Shown here piece after piece: positions 1 to 12,100 of a stretch of 64,000 nt of DNA. Location of the stretch: contig OZ005690.1 of the NCBI GenBank assembly GCA_963930775.1, positions 11,248,411 to 11,312,410 on the forward strand, written 5' to 3'. The number at the start of each line of letters is the position of its first letter. Positions within the stretch are counted from its first letter, which is position 1. A model generated the notes under the pieces. That model saw nothing but the letters and a program-made list of their open reading frames with translations. It did no database searches and was not told the DNA's origin. This stretch comes from Cliona cf. orientalis (lineage: Eukaryota > Porifera > Demospongiae > Clionaida > Clionaidae). The position numbers were made by a program, and so were the translations under genes.

Positions 1-32
1 TTCAGATTTAGTGATACAGAAAATTAGTTATA

Positions 33-421
33 GAGGTTATTCAAATGATGTCATCAATAGGGTTAAATTTATTAATTATGCTTTTTATAGGTTTTGTCAA
101 TTTTTTAGGAGCATTCAGGGTAGTCCAAACAACTCAGATCTCAATTGTAAAAAGCTAAAAGTTGACAGTTGATTTTTTTAAATTTCTCAAAGTTTGGTCT
201 TTTAGCATCAGTATGTATGGCGGGTGGCAAATTTTGCCACCCACAATAATTATAAAGTCTATGTGAATAGCTTTACTTTAATATTTTTTATAAAATCAGC
301 TGTTAGGAGTTAGGCCTCCATATTTTAGATTCAAGTTACCTGGGCTACCATTGTTATCTGAAAAAAATTACGATGGTTAATTATGAATTTTAGAATGGCG
401 ATGATGTCATCAAATAACCTC
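33..421. repeat. TIR element (MITE), TA target site
   Basis: Inverted termini GAGGTTATT (33-41) and AATAACCTC (413-421) are flanked on both sides by TA, the target duplication of Tc1/mariner-type elements. Imperfect complementarity continues inward through copies of GATGTCATCA. There is no coding capacity, so this is a non-autonomous element. Confidence 0.6.
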
Positions 422-423
422 TA

Positions 424-1006
424 TAGCTTGGTATTGTGGAAGAAACTCACTCTGCTGGGCTCTAAAGATAGTTAATATACAGAGGCCCCAGGTTCAGCAG
501 TAACCTAAAGCAGTATTGAAGTCCCACTATCATGCTATTTGCAAGTGCTATCCAACAGTATTTGTAACACAATCATAAATAAAACCATTGCAAGGCAATA
601 TGGCATACCCATCCAAACCACTTTCTCCATATAAACTTAATACAAACAAAAATGACACTTCTGTGCGACCAATTTACATGGTTAAGAGGTCAATTGATAG
701 CTCATTCTGTGAGCTATCTGGTGCAATTTGTTTCGTGATTGAACTCCTAACCAGAGCTGAGATATTGTAGATTATCTTGGGACCCTTGGTGGCCCATAGT
801 TTGTATGGTGCCATGTCTGTAGTACTGTGCAAGGAGCAAAAAGAGAGACAGTAGTGAGTAACTTCAAACGGTTGTAGAACCAAGAAAATGGAGTAAATCC
901 TCAGCAATATGCATATTGTTCGGCTGCTCTAAGGTTGCTCTTCATGCCTGTAGCATCCTTGCACCAGTTTTCAGAACTTTTCGAAATTCTTTGGACACGC
1001 TAAGGG
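424..1006. other. Intergenic, nothing recognisable
   Basis: Short open frames on both strands (588-770 plus, 674-907 minus) overlap each other and show no domain or codon pattern that I recognise. I see no RNA gene or clear repeat. Confidence 0.5.
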
Positions 1007-1976
1007 GGCTTTCACAAACTGAATTTGCTCACGCTTACCGTCATTGTGACGCTAAGTCTAGACCCCCTCCCCCCCTCTTAGCGTCACACATATAAGGCCA
1101 TGCAAAGTTAATCTTCTGTTTCTCGTCCCCGCTTGCACGTACATCAAACCCCCCGTGTCTAGCTTTGATATTCAGATTTTGGCCGGGTGACGTCATCATA
1201 ATTAACCATTCTGGGGCGTGGTCTCGTCGTTAGTCGCTCGATGCCTTAGTGGATGCTCTACAAATGTCGAAAATCGATTGAATGCTCAGCTTCTACCAAC
1301 AATATTGGTCAGAAAAGATCATCAATAACTGCTGTGATACTGGAAATGGAGCAGATATAGAGCTATTCATTGTTAGAGTTGCCATTTCAGCTTGTTAGCA
1401 ATTAATGGGTGTGGCTAGGGGTGTGGTATCAAATATCAAAATCATCCGTGTCCCTTATGTGCTTTGGAGTATCATTGGCCTATAGGACGAGAAACAGAAT
1501 ATTTTATTTGTGTGGCTTAATATGAGTATAGGTAGCCGTAGTAGCATAGATTATATAATCTATGGTAGTAGTAGGCCAGCTACAGCTATCATCCAGCCCT
1601 GGCATCCCATCTAGCTATGCCACGGTCTTTATTAGCCTCGTCCCCAGGCCCCTCCCAACGCGTTGGGAGGGGCCTGGGGACGAGGCCCGGGCTAGGTCTT
1701 TATACACTGATGACGCATGGCTATATTAAACTGTATGTAACATATCAGGATTGATTTATACTTACCAATGAGTGATCTTCAATACAGTCCATGACAGTTA
1801 CTGAACCATAGATTATATATAATCTATGACTGAACTCAGTGACATTGCGGGTCGATGGTGAGCATTAATTAGAAAATTAGCGTCATGCCCCCAACCCCCC
1901 CTCCCGTACCCGTATCCCCGGCCCCCCTTAGCGTCATAATGACGCTATGCGTTAGCAAATTTAGTTTGTGAAAGCC
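1007..1976. repeat. 970-bp element with ~50-bp terminal inverted repeats
   Basis: The left end (1007-1056, beginning GGCTTTCACAAACTGAATTT) and right end (1927-1976) are inverted copies with only a few mismatches. Both contain the sub-palindrome GCGTCAtnaTGACGC. The interior has C-runs next to each terminus, AT palindromes (1546-1565, 1806-1829) and a 50-bp perfect palindrome, but no gene. It is probably a non-autonomous DNA transposon. Confidence 0.8.
1636..1685. repeat. Perfect 50-bp palindrome
   Basis: CCTCGTCCCCAGGCCCCTCC plus five bases is followed immediately by its exact reverse complement, with no spacer (centre between 1660 and 1661). Related hairpins with the same CTCGTCCCCAG core lie at 34666-34707 and, degenerate, at about 57588-57634. 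This indicates a small mobile foldback family nested in the larger element. Confidence 0.85.
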
Positions 1977-2239
1977 GCTGCGCGAAGTCTAGATCCAAGT
2001 TCAACACTTGACAATGTAGCGGGCTGATGATGGTTCCTGCGGCGCAGCAATAGGTTCAGCCTCCTAGTTCGAGGCGTTTGAAATGGTGTCGTTTCGAAAT
2101 CGTCGTCGCTGTCGGAGTGCACTTTCTAGTTCTGCTGTTGATTTCCGTTCCATTCCGCGTTCCGCGCCGCGCGCACAAGGTGACGCGTGACGCGCGATAT
2201 TTGAAACGTGCATTAGTGTGTGAGTGTCCCTAAACCATC

Positions 2240-3215
2240 ATGACATCTGCGGAGCCTCGTAGAAAAGCTCCATATGCAGCCGATCTTAGGTGGAGAATGG
2301 TTCAGGAGAGAATTGGGATGGAATTGCCATATCGCACCATAGCTAGCCGGAAATCTCAATGTTGCTCTGGGTACCGTGTACCACATCAACCGTCTCTTTT
2401 TAGATACTGGTGATGTGCTAGCAAATAAGCTCCCCAAAGGACAGCTCTCAGGACACTTAACCATTCTGATGAGCTTTTTATTATTGGCTTGATTATTGAC
2501 AGTCCAAGTCTGTACCTAAGTGAGCTTTGTCATGCATGCTGTTGAGGATGTATTTGGAAAGTGTATTTCTCCATCTGCATGCTGTGTGTAAAGTTATTCA
2601 CAAGCATGGATTTACTCGCAAGAAGTTGCAGCATGCAGCCAAACAGCGATCACTCCACTGAGTATTGTGGAGAGTACATGGCTGAAATTCAGATGTACCA
2701 TGCACCGTGACTGCTTTGTGTTTATTAACGAAACAGGTTGCAGTAGCAAGAATCATACATGTAGATACAGCTATGCCATGAGAGGGGAGAGGGCTGTGGA
2801 TCATAGGTGGCTTCATAGGGGTACAAGAATATCAGCTATTGCTGCTATGTCAACTTCTGGCATTTTGGCTGTAGAGCTAATGTCAGGATCAGTCAATGGC
2901 GATAAATTTTTTGATTATGTAAGAGGATCCCTAATCCCAGAAATGCTACCATTTGATGGCGAGAATCCGAAATCGATTGCTGTTTTAGACAACTGCTCGA
3001 TCCATCATGTTAGATACGTAATGATCCAATTGTTCAAATACAGCCCTGACTTCATGCCAATAGAGAAAACATTCAGTTTTGTTAAGTACTACTTGAAGGA
3101 CCACGACGACCTGTGGCAATCCATGAATGATCCAACAATTCTTATTCAAGCAGCATTCGACAGTGTGACTAGTTCACAATGCTATGGATGGATTTCAAGT
3201 AGTAGGTATCCTTAG
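2240..3215 (+). pseudogene. Decayed Tc1/IS630-type transposase (HTH + DDE_3)
   Basis: From ATG 2240 the product begins with a helix-turn-helix segment (around RTIA...VALGTVYHI) that changes frame near 2350. The longest remaining frame, 2667-3215, carries the transposase core: a block starting FINETG, then VLDNCSIHH, then YSPDFMPIEKTFSFVK. The family (Tc1/mariner-IS630, DDE_3) normally has an aspartate in the first motif; here it is Asn. The stretch between the second and third motifs is about 20 residues too short. With several frameshifts, a lost catalytic residue and a deletion, it cannot encode an active enzyme. Confidence 0.8.
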
Positions 3216-3321
3216 ATACACAAATTAAAGTCTATCAATAGCTATAATTTTTGGTAACAATAATAATTATGTACAGTCATGTATTGTATCATGCATACAT
3301 AAAAGATGAATGATTATTGGT

Positions 3322-3519
3322 TTAGAGCTTCCTAATGTCAGATAATATTATTGTTGCTTGCAACTCATCATACTGATCTTTGCTGATAGCACCACAATCG
3401 AGTAAGGCATGCCACTTTTGAAGCTGGTCAATACACTTTGACCTGATGCTGACTCTACGTCCAGGTGACGTAACTAAAGTGGCGATACTGGCAGGAGCTA
3501 TGGTATAGATGTAGTGCAA
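3322..3519 (-). pseudogene. Short ORF fragment with helical C-terminal segment
   Basis: A 65-codon minus-strand frame ends in a stretch (CIDQLQKWHALLDCGAISKD and following, closing with LSDIRKL) that reads like a short amphipathic C-terminal domain of SHOCT-like character (weak resemblance only). Upstream, a Ser/Thr-rich frame (about 3520-3570) is offset, suggesting a frameshift or an intron. I do not recognise the gene. It is probably the tail of a degraded gene. Confidence 0.3.
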
Positions 3520-3790
3520 GTGGTTGAGCTGGATGTAGTAGCTGAAGATGGAGCAGATGTAGATGCTTCATCATTTGCAGAGCTTGCATGAAGATGACTG
3601 GAAAAATCGTTCTTTAGCTAGGAGCCTGTGTGATCGAGTCATGTTTACCTATCTCTATCATATTATTATGGGCCCATGCTCTCTTCTCTGTAGAATATCG
3701 ACTGCCGTGTATTATCTATTTGTTTGTATATTTCATCCACTTTAGCCATCTTTGCAGTATGCTTATCATACTGTGAGGAACCAGGCTTAT

Positions 3791-4220
3791 TGGGCTATTC
3801 CATTTAATAGCCATACACCCCCTATGGATGACTAGTGAGGAAAATTTAACCCCTGGACATAATTAACTAGCAACCATCCCCCCTAGACGGTCGTTAATTA
3901 GGTCACTGTTCCCCCAAGACATAATTAAGAACATTACTACTCCCCCTGGATTATTAATCAAATCAAGTTTTGTTCCCCCTGGACACAAATTAATGCGTTA
4001 ATTTATGGAAGGGAAATCACCTAAAGGAGCAAAGTGCCCCCCTGGACACCACAATTAGTGATCGTTTCACCCCTAGACATAATTAAATTTGACCAAAATA
4101 CCCCCCTTCCCTTCATTAAAATCAGTGTTTTACCCCCCTGGACAAGCCTCAAAATACCCCCCTGGACATTCGTTAGCAGTCATTCATAGGGGGTGTATGC
4201 TTATTAAATGGAAGAGCCCA
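3791..4220. repeat. 430-bp TIR element filled with CCCCCTGGACA units
   Basis: The ends 3791-3830 and 4181-4220 are inverted copies of about 40 bp (TGGGCTATTCCATTTAATAG and onward, with few mismatches). The interior is an irregular series of about ten copies of a C-run plus TGGACA, often followed by TAATTA, all in one orientation at 25-50 bp spacing. I see no coding function. Confidence 0.8.
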
Positions 4221-4418
4221 TTGGATGCTTTAGCTGTGGGGGACTTTGATCTTGATCGCTTGGATCCCCTTTTACCTTGTTTATCCTTTGAGGATTCTCA
4301 GAGAGAGTTTTGCAACCAGTTTGTGGATCTCCTGGAAGAGTTAACAGGCTTTAAGAGGCAACATTTCCTTACCTGTCTGAAGGAGAGAAGATTTTCACCT
4401 TTCCCAAAGAAGTACTAG
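4221..4418 (+). CDS. Unrecognised C-terminal coding fragment
   Basis: The frame downstream of the TIR element encodes about 65 residues with protein-like composition (LDALAVGDFDLDRLDPLLPC, then an FCNQFVDLLEEL helix-like part and a basic end) and stops at 4418. It could be the last exon of a gene whose upstream part was displaced by the element insertion. I do not recognise a family. Confidence 0.3.
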   Translation: MDALAVGDFDLDRLDPLLPCLSFEDSQREFCNQFVDLLEELTGFKRQHFLTCLKERRFSPFPKKY

Positions 4419-4734
4419 TGAAAGTCTGGGTACAGATAGTCTCAACATTTCCCTTATCGGGAGATTGAACTATATTATTGCACCTGTCTCATGCCCGAGA
4501 CATATCGAGATAAAATGATTGAACGCGAACAATTTGACTAATTTATGGTTTCATTATAGACTACGTTGGTGTGATATCCATCCCAGAACATTGGTACTGC
4601 AATTATTGCAAAAGGAACACTTCATAATACAATATAATAATACTATAATAATATGTTATTCTTTCATTTTCTTGCCAGTTCCAACTTGTTATTTATATAC
4701 CCCCAGTATACATGTAGCTACTTTGAGTAGAAAT

Positions 4735-5045
4735 TTCTAGGATATTTGGTAGGGTTACCAAAGTTCATAGGATATTTGGTGTGGGGGTGTCAAAATCTCT
4801 AGGATATTTGGTAGGGGGCACCAATCAATTGAAAATCCCTAGGAAATTTGGTGTGGGGGGATCAAAATTTCTAGGATATAGGATAATAGGGCCTGGGGGT
4901 ACTAAACTTCCTAGGATATTTGGTATAGGGGGTACCAGAATTCCTAGTTCGTAAAGGGGTCCCGGGTGCCAAATATCCCAGAGGGGTGCAGAATATCCTA
5001 GGATGTATGGAATGGGGGTGCCAAATTTCCTGGGGTGCCAAATAT
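4735..5045. repeat. Degenerate minisatellite, about 35-50 bp period
   Basis: About eight imperfect units of CTAGGATATTTGGTA followed by a G-rich stretch and a TACCAAA-type stretch. Read on the minus strand it stays open (4825-5055) and gives a repetitive Pro/Ile/Leu-rich peptide with NILG/PP steps. That openness follows from the repeat and is not evidence of a gene. Confidence 0.75.
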
Positions 5046-5457
5046 ACTGTGACAATGGTAGCTACTGGTACGGAGATTGAACGGCACAGACATCAGCGTT
5101 ACGGACGGCGGTAGCTAGGAGGAGAGGATACTGGAGTGATACGTGATGGCCACTGGTGTGACAAGGGTCTGATCATGAATTTTAGCGTTATGACGACATA
5201 GGTTACATCATGCATAATTACTTAAAAAGTAAATTGCTACTGGGGAGGTCGATTTTGATTGATTTAATAGCGATCGATTGGTAAAGATCGTCAGCGCTTG
5301 TTAATTACATAGGTTTGGTCATGATTGGTCACTTCCTTATCCATATATCTGTTCCACGTATAATACAGTCTACAGTCCACAACAATATCTTGGCCAACTG
5401 TACAAGTCTTGGTGATCTTGACTCAATAACTTGATTATTCAGATAGCTACACACAGA
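5046..5457. other. Upstream region of receptor R1
   Basis: Between the minisatellite and the first exon of R1. A weak TATA-like GTATAATAC lies near 5358, about 100 bp before the start codon. Nothing else is recognisable. Confidence 0.35.
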
Positions 5458-8400
5458 ATGCCTATCAAGAAAAGGTTCAAATTTCTTATTGGCCATGGGC
5501 AGCAGCCTTCCTACTCCAACGGTTTAAATTTGATGTTAAAACTCTGGATTCTCAGCTGCTTCAATGGAGTCGCCATAGGTAATTAAATGTGTCATTAATA
5601 TTAATTATCACCAAATTATGTAAACAGGCACATTGACATTATCTCCTATGAGTGTGGCTCCAGTGTGTCGTGTTGGGGATCCACTTCAGCTGACATGCAC
5701 AGCATCTGTGGAATTTATAAGATGGAGCATCATGGTGATCAATGAGCAGGGTATAGAAGAAGAGCTAACAGCTAATATCAACTCCAGAGATCCCGCTCAG
5801 CAGATGACACAACAAGTAGTGAACTCCACTACATTCACTTTCATGAGAAGTTCCGCTCAAAATGGACCTCTGATCTGTACATTATCTATTGACTCAGTTA
5901 GCGCTGGTTTGTATGGGACACTAGTTCACTGTTTGGAGATAGGAGGCTCAATGGCATCCACTTCAACTACTATTGACATTATTGAAGTCAGTTATGGTGA
6001 GTTTTTCATCATACATCTTTATGATTTCGTGACTTACTAATTAACTATTATAGATCAGTACACTCTAACACTACAAATAACTTCACAAGATTATTCAAGT
6101 GAAAATGTTACTGTCACCGTAGAGTGGGGTCAACAAGCTGGTGCTATGTATACAGTTACAATATTGCCTATGGTACCCATCACTTCTACTGGAACTACAA
6201 GTCGCCAGCTGACAATTTCATATAATACCGAATATACCTTCAGTGTTGAAGCCATCAGTCCACTTAGTACATGTGGGATAAATCCTACTGCTTCTAAAAC
6301 ACTCAAATATGGTTAGATATATTTTATTATAGCTATTACAATAGTAGAGGTATAATAAATATATTATCACAGTTAATTGTGGATATCCAAATTTGCTTCC
6401 AAGAGTTGAGAATGCTTCAGAATCTGCACCAAGAATTGATTCAGCTTATGATGATAATGTTATACCGCTGGAGGGAACTAATATCACCTTTAGTTGTCCT
6501 CCTGGATCGGTACTCAGTGGACCTAATTTAGCAACCTGTGCAGAGAATGGACGGTGGGAACTTTATCTCAATGGGCTAACATGTGCAATAACGAAAGGTT
6601 ATTATAATAATAATAATATTATGTACATATTAATGGCACTATAATATTAATTATGCTTCCTTAAAGACCCAGAATACAATTAGCTAAAAAAATTATGGAA
6701 GATTAATAATAATATTATAGTAATTAAGGTGATAATCTGCATGAAGGTATCCTGCTAATATATGATATGGACAAACTTAATGTGTCATCAACAGATGAGT
6801 ACAGAAAAGTTCTGTATGCTAGCTGTGTAATGGTAAATAGCAGTGACTTAATTCAATTTCTATAATACTCAAAGCTTTTCTGTGCAAGTGATGCACTTCA
6901 TCAGGATGAACAAAAACAGAAATCTTAAAATAATAAAAGAAGAGGAAAAACGGATTGAGAACAAGAAAACATGACTCCAGCAATACGACAGATGTTAGGG
7001 CTATAGCTACCTTAGTCAACATACTATTTATCTCTGTTTTTCTGTTGCTGGAGTCGTGTTTTCTTGTTCTCAGTTTTCTATCTCACTCCATTTTCCTCTT
7101 CTTCTATTTAGCTAATTATGATTTCTATTTTTGTTCATCCTGATAAAGTGCATGCATCACTTGCACAGAAAAGCTTCGATGAATTGATGTATTAAAGAAA
7201 TTGAATTAAGTCATTGCTATTTTCCATTACACAGCTAGCACACAGAACTCTTTTACACTCAGTTGCTAATATAATATTATATGGACAACTCATCAACTGA
7301 TCGAGTTGTTCAAAACAAAGAAGTCCCAAATATGCAATTATGATAACATGTATGAAGTATAGTCAATTGTATATTACAGTATAATAATATTATAGTAGTA
7401 TGCCTTATCAAGGCCATGTTTACAAACAATAAAATATGAGCCATGAACTGTACTCCTGACTGCATATTACTGTAAATCCATTATAATGTTGAGCTATAGT
7501 ATCGTTATAGGTAATAGTAGGAAAATGTACTGTAATGGTTGTAAACAAAATTTTCGTTTCCTAGGATAGTATACAATAGTATTAATAAAATTAATTTTGA
7601 AAGCTGTTTATCATGTTGATCTATTTTCCTACAGCTATATCATGTACAGTGATTATGAACACTGCACCTGTAGTCTGTGGCCATCCGTTACAGGATAGGG
7701 TATCTACTCCTGATAGTGAAGGCATAGAGATCATGAATTATGTGGCTCCAGCTATAGAGGGAACTACTGTCACTTTTAAGTGCCTTTCTCAGTATGATCT
7801 TATTGGGCCTAACACCACAGTATGTATGGAGAATGGAGAATGGGAACCGGATCCTAGGGAGGTGGAATGCAAAGGTAAGGCATATGCAACAAAATTATTA
7901 ACCCTCACCACAAAGGGGGTAGTAAATTTTTACGATGATAATAGTACAATCGCTTGGCGATTTTTGTCCATCCACCCTGTGTTAACTGGTATACGGATCG
8001 TCTAAAAGAAAGTAGACTCGGCATAAAAGAATATTAAGTGGTGTAGTATAGTGTGCAGCTGTTGCTAGCCATGGTGTTACCTCAGCTACACGACTGATTG
8101 CCATAATATGGCATTCTGTGTACGCTTTGCTGGTCAGTTGTCAATGCAGTGGACAGTCACGAGTGTAAGCAGGCAGTGGCTCTCATGTACATAATTCAAT
8201 TCACAGAGGCTTTCAGTTTATAAAGTGACATATAGCCAGGTGCCACTCCCCTACTCCTAGATCATGCACTAACTCTGAAGGGATTCGAACAGTACCATCC
8301 TCTACCAGAACTCTATTCAGGTGCAGGGTATGTACAATGTTAACATCCTGTCATAGTGAACAAGCATACACAGTGAGCCATGCTATACACGCATGGGAGT

Positions 8401-8835
8401 CGTGCATGTAGTAGTCGAGGGTTCTGCAATCCAGTGCATTCATTAATTTTGTGATTGGGAGCTAGAGTATTCAAAGTAATTAGACTATTATAATATAATA
8501 TCAGATACTGTCACTTCATTTTAGAAAATTCAAAGAGGGAGGAATCAAGATCTCAAGATGTACTCGTGGTGGCATTATCAACTACCATTGCAGTATGTGC
8601 TGTGATTTCCATTTTTACTTTCATTGCTGGATTCCTATGTGGTCACTACTTTGGAAGACTGAAAGAGTCTCAGACTCCAGAAAATTTACCAGAACCTCCG
8701 ATACTACATGATAGGACACCGAGTCTAGATCCTCCGATAGCAAGTCAACCAGTTGCAGTACCTGTTTATGAAGAAGTCGAGCTAAAAGAAAATGCAGCAT
8801 ATCAAACTTTCAAGTTCACAAGTATTGAACAATAA
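5458..8835 (+). CDS. Receptor R1: Ig-FN3-CCP-CCP-TM with YEEV/NxxY tail
   Basis: Six exons by GT-AG sites: 5458-5578, 5628-5996, 6054-6311, 6373-6597, 7650-7874, 8525-8835 (1509 nt, 502 aa). Exon 1 holds a hydrophobic leader. Exon 2 encodes an Ig-like domain (QLTCTA, RWS, then a LSIDSVS...VHC strand). Exon 3 is FN3-like (VTVTVEW, YNTEYTFSV). Exons 4 and 5 are Sushi domains (TFSCPPG, GEWEPDP). Exon 6 gives a short stalk, a transmembrane helix (STTIAVCAVISIFTFIAGFL) and a cytoplasmic tail ending in VYEEVELKENAAYQTF. YEEV is of the Src-SH2-binding type, and the two tyrosines (YxxV-x7-YxxF) have ITAM-like spacing. The second CCP exon could also start at 7635. Predicted type I membrane receptor; ligand unknown. 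Confidence 0.8.
6790..7255. repeat. Long foldback element in R1 intron 4
   Basis: Arms of about 190 bp (roughly 6795-6985 and 7038-7255) are inverted copies, sharing for example GTTCATCCTGAT / ATCAGGATGAAC and TTGCTGGAGTC / GACTCCAGCAA. The short open frames here (6819-7022, 6955-7143) are products of the inverted repeat. Confidence 0.75.
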
Positions 8836-9112
8836 TAATAATTAAGGTGTGTGCAAGATCCATGCACTATAATAATATTATAGGGATCGAGTCCCTTGAA
8901 AAGAAAATCCATGATAATTCTCATAGGAATTGATCATGCAGTAATAACAATATTATACTTTGTGCTGCAACCATTAATTTATGTACACATGCACACTTAA
9001 TATATAATATTATATACCTCAGATTATATCAATAACAGCTATTATAAATTTAGGAATAAAATTTTGGATGCTACGATAGATAATACAATTTTCTGAGTGG
9101 GATTATTCTATC
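8836..9112. other. R1-R2 intergenic
   Basis: AT-rich, with several TAATATTATA palindromes that recur throughout the window. No gene is seen. The R2 start codon follows at 9113. Confidence 0.4.
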
Positions 9113-12100
9113 ATGAAAACATTCAATGACATCTCTGTCAAAATTTTGCTATCAGTTTTAATCATCCTTCAAGTGGAGAGAGGAACAGGTAAATTTTATA
9201 ATAGCTGAGCCATAATATTTAATTTAGATGGTATCATGGCATTGCAGTATGTGCAGGTCAGTTGACATTAACTCCTACGAGTGTGGCTCCAGTGTGTCCT
9301 ATTGGGGATCCACTTCAATTGACATGTACAGCATCTGTACAGTTCATAAGATGGAGTATCTTCCGTGTCATAAATGATCAGGGCACACCCTCTGAGATCA
9401 CTAACTCTGTGCTCATAGATAATAGTGATGATAATCAGATGAAGAGCCGCGAAAGAAGTGGATGCCACTACATTCACTTTCATGAGAATTTCTGCTCAAT
9501 TGCAAGGAGCTTCACCTCGATCTGGTCTCTGCATTTTCCATTGCATGACTCAGTTAACTTTAGTTTGGATGGAGCAATAGTACGCTGTTTAGATGTAGCA
9601 AACCCTATAATGACATTGGCTTCGACTAACATTCAAATTGTTGCTATTGGTGAGTAGCTATTATAATAGCTACTATTCAACAGTTGGGTGCCACTTATAA
9701 TAACAAGTATAAAAAACAATTAAATAAAATTGAAGGATGAAGTAGGGATGGCAGTGCCAAAAAGTACACAAACAAGGTTTGTAGGGATAACGTATCACAT
9801 TCACTATTCATCCCTACGCTTGCTTTTCTCGATAATTAACGTCATACACTCCCGATTCAGTATGTAAAGTGTTACTATATTATTTTGATATTAATCCATG
9901 TATTGATTTTCCATTCCTGCATGCATGTGCCCCATATATAATACGTATGTGCACGGCTACTCAAAAAGCAAGCGTAGGGATGTATAGTGGATGTGATACG
10001 TTATCCCTACAAACCTTGTTTGTGTACTTTTTGGCACTGCCATCCCTACTTCATCCTTCAATTTTATTTAGCTAATTGTTTTTTATACTTGTTGCTGTTC
10101 TTTTTTTAGTGCCCCCAGGGTATTTCATGCATGATAGTCATTAATTTTCATCAATGTCACCTAGCTAACTAATCCCGTGGAGACAGAGGCCTCGGCATGA
10201 GACTCACCATGGTGACCAGATATTATGGTTTGCCTATTCATCATTATAAAATGCATGGAACCAGCTTCTGGACCTAGCTATATCCAACTGTGCTTTAACA
10301 ATAATGTATTATTACAATATTATAGGGAATTAAGCAGGTACATCACTGATTCAGCATATCTGTGCGATCCTAGCCTTTGAGTCAGGTAGCTATGGTACTA
10401 CCCCAAACACACCGTGAGCCAAGTTCAAACTTGAATACTCCTGTAAGTTCAAATCCCAGGCCGTCTTTTGATAGCTAGCTAGGACGTCTTCTTTTGCATT
10501 ACACACTATTGAACACGCATCAGTGTAGTCTCGAATCCAGACCCCTCCCTTTCCCGCAGCGCTGGATGTATTGCATCACCAGCACGCGGAAGGAAGGGTC
10601 TGGCAACTCTTGCACGGTTTTCGTGTTCTCTAGAGGAATTTGCATAGAGCCAATGGGGTGCGAGATGTCATGTGACTTTCAAATTATGGACCGCAGGAAC
10701 GCGCGATCGCGGTTGACTTGGCATGCACTGATATGGCAATACTGTAAGTGAAAAGTTATGGCTGAGTTTATCGACGCAGTAGACTACTAGAGAACACGGC
10801 GAAGGAGATGGGCTACACAGCACTCCGTGATAAGCCCGAGAAAGAAGCTGTTTTTCTAGGAAAAGACGTCTTTGTGTCTGTGTTCAGTGATAGTCCTGAC
10901 TCGACGTGGAGCTGTGTTAGTCGTCTATGCTTGCTCGATCGAGTCTTCAGGTGGCGAGCAATAGCATAGCGAGCACCATTTCATGGCTGTGAAGTCGATA
11001 TGTGAGTCGCGCGAATTTTAATAACGCCAAGAACAAAATTTTAAATTATAATGAAATTCCAATCATGTGACTATAGCTTTAATTGCATACCAAACGCAGA
11101 CCCTTCCTTCCCGTGCTGGTGATGCAATACATCCAACGCTGCGGGAAAGGGAGGGGTCTGGATTCGAGACTAGCATCAGTGGGGTTCTCGAGACAACTCG
11201 GGTAACCAGTGACCTGCGATTGAAGCCACGCCCCTCGTTATCTCGATCCTGAAGCTGGCTAGATCGGCAAACTTGAAAGATTAGAAGGCTGTTTAGAACC
11301 AAGTAGCGACGAAAACCTTCCGTTTCGGGAGCGTATTTTATAAGCCAGTAAGTGTATCGTTGGTAATAGCCACCATAATCGACAGTTCACTGAGCTGATC
11401 AGCTGAGCGCTTGAGCAGGTCCTGGATCAATCGTGGATGCGCCGGCGCATGCGCGCCACTGACAGCGGTCACATGACTTCACCATGGCAACACCTTATGA
11501 GCATGCGCAATATATGACAAAATGGCTAATCGGACACACCCACTCGCAAAATGCCCTGTACACACCCACAATTAAATCGCTGTCCTGATAACACAAAACG
11601 AGCGTGCCACAGACGTGCGCGCTCCAAAATGGAGTGGATTTACACTCGAACTAAGGTGAGCGGTCATGGTAGTCTTGAGTTAGCCCAAGAAAACAGAAAG
11701 AAAGAAAGAAAGAAAGAAAGAAGAAAGAATGAGAAAAGGCTATTTTTTTGAACATCTGGTTCTGACATATACAATTGAGTTGATGAATGGTCTTGGTCTT
11801 GTTAGATCGATAATTTGCTGTAGATTCTGATTTTGACACTTAGAAATCTCACAGAGTTACCTGTTTTGAGATATTTGGATATTTGTAATGTATTATATAT
11901 ATGGAGTATCCGTGCCATCCCTACTACTAATTTAATATTATGATACCGGTATAGATCAGCTGCAGTATGCACTAACACTTCATACTTTTGAAAAATATTC
12001 AGTGGATAATATCACTGTCACTGTGAAGTGGATTCAACAACTGGGGCTAGTATACAATGCCAGTGTTACAGTAGTGCCTCTGGCACCCTTAATGTTCAAT

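Noticed and set aside
4825..5055. Minus-strand Pro/Ile/Leu-rich repetitive protein
   Set aside because: Fully explained by the minisatellite; no start context and no splice partner.
8275..8345. tRNA-like B box (GTTCGAATCC on the minus strand) near 8281
   Set aside because: No matching A box at the right distance and no cloverleaf that I could fold; at most a tRNA-derived SINE relic.
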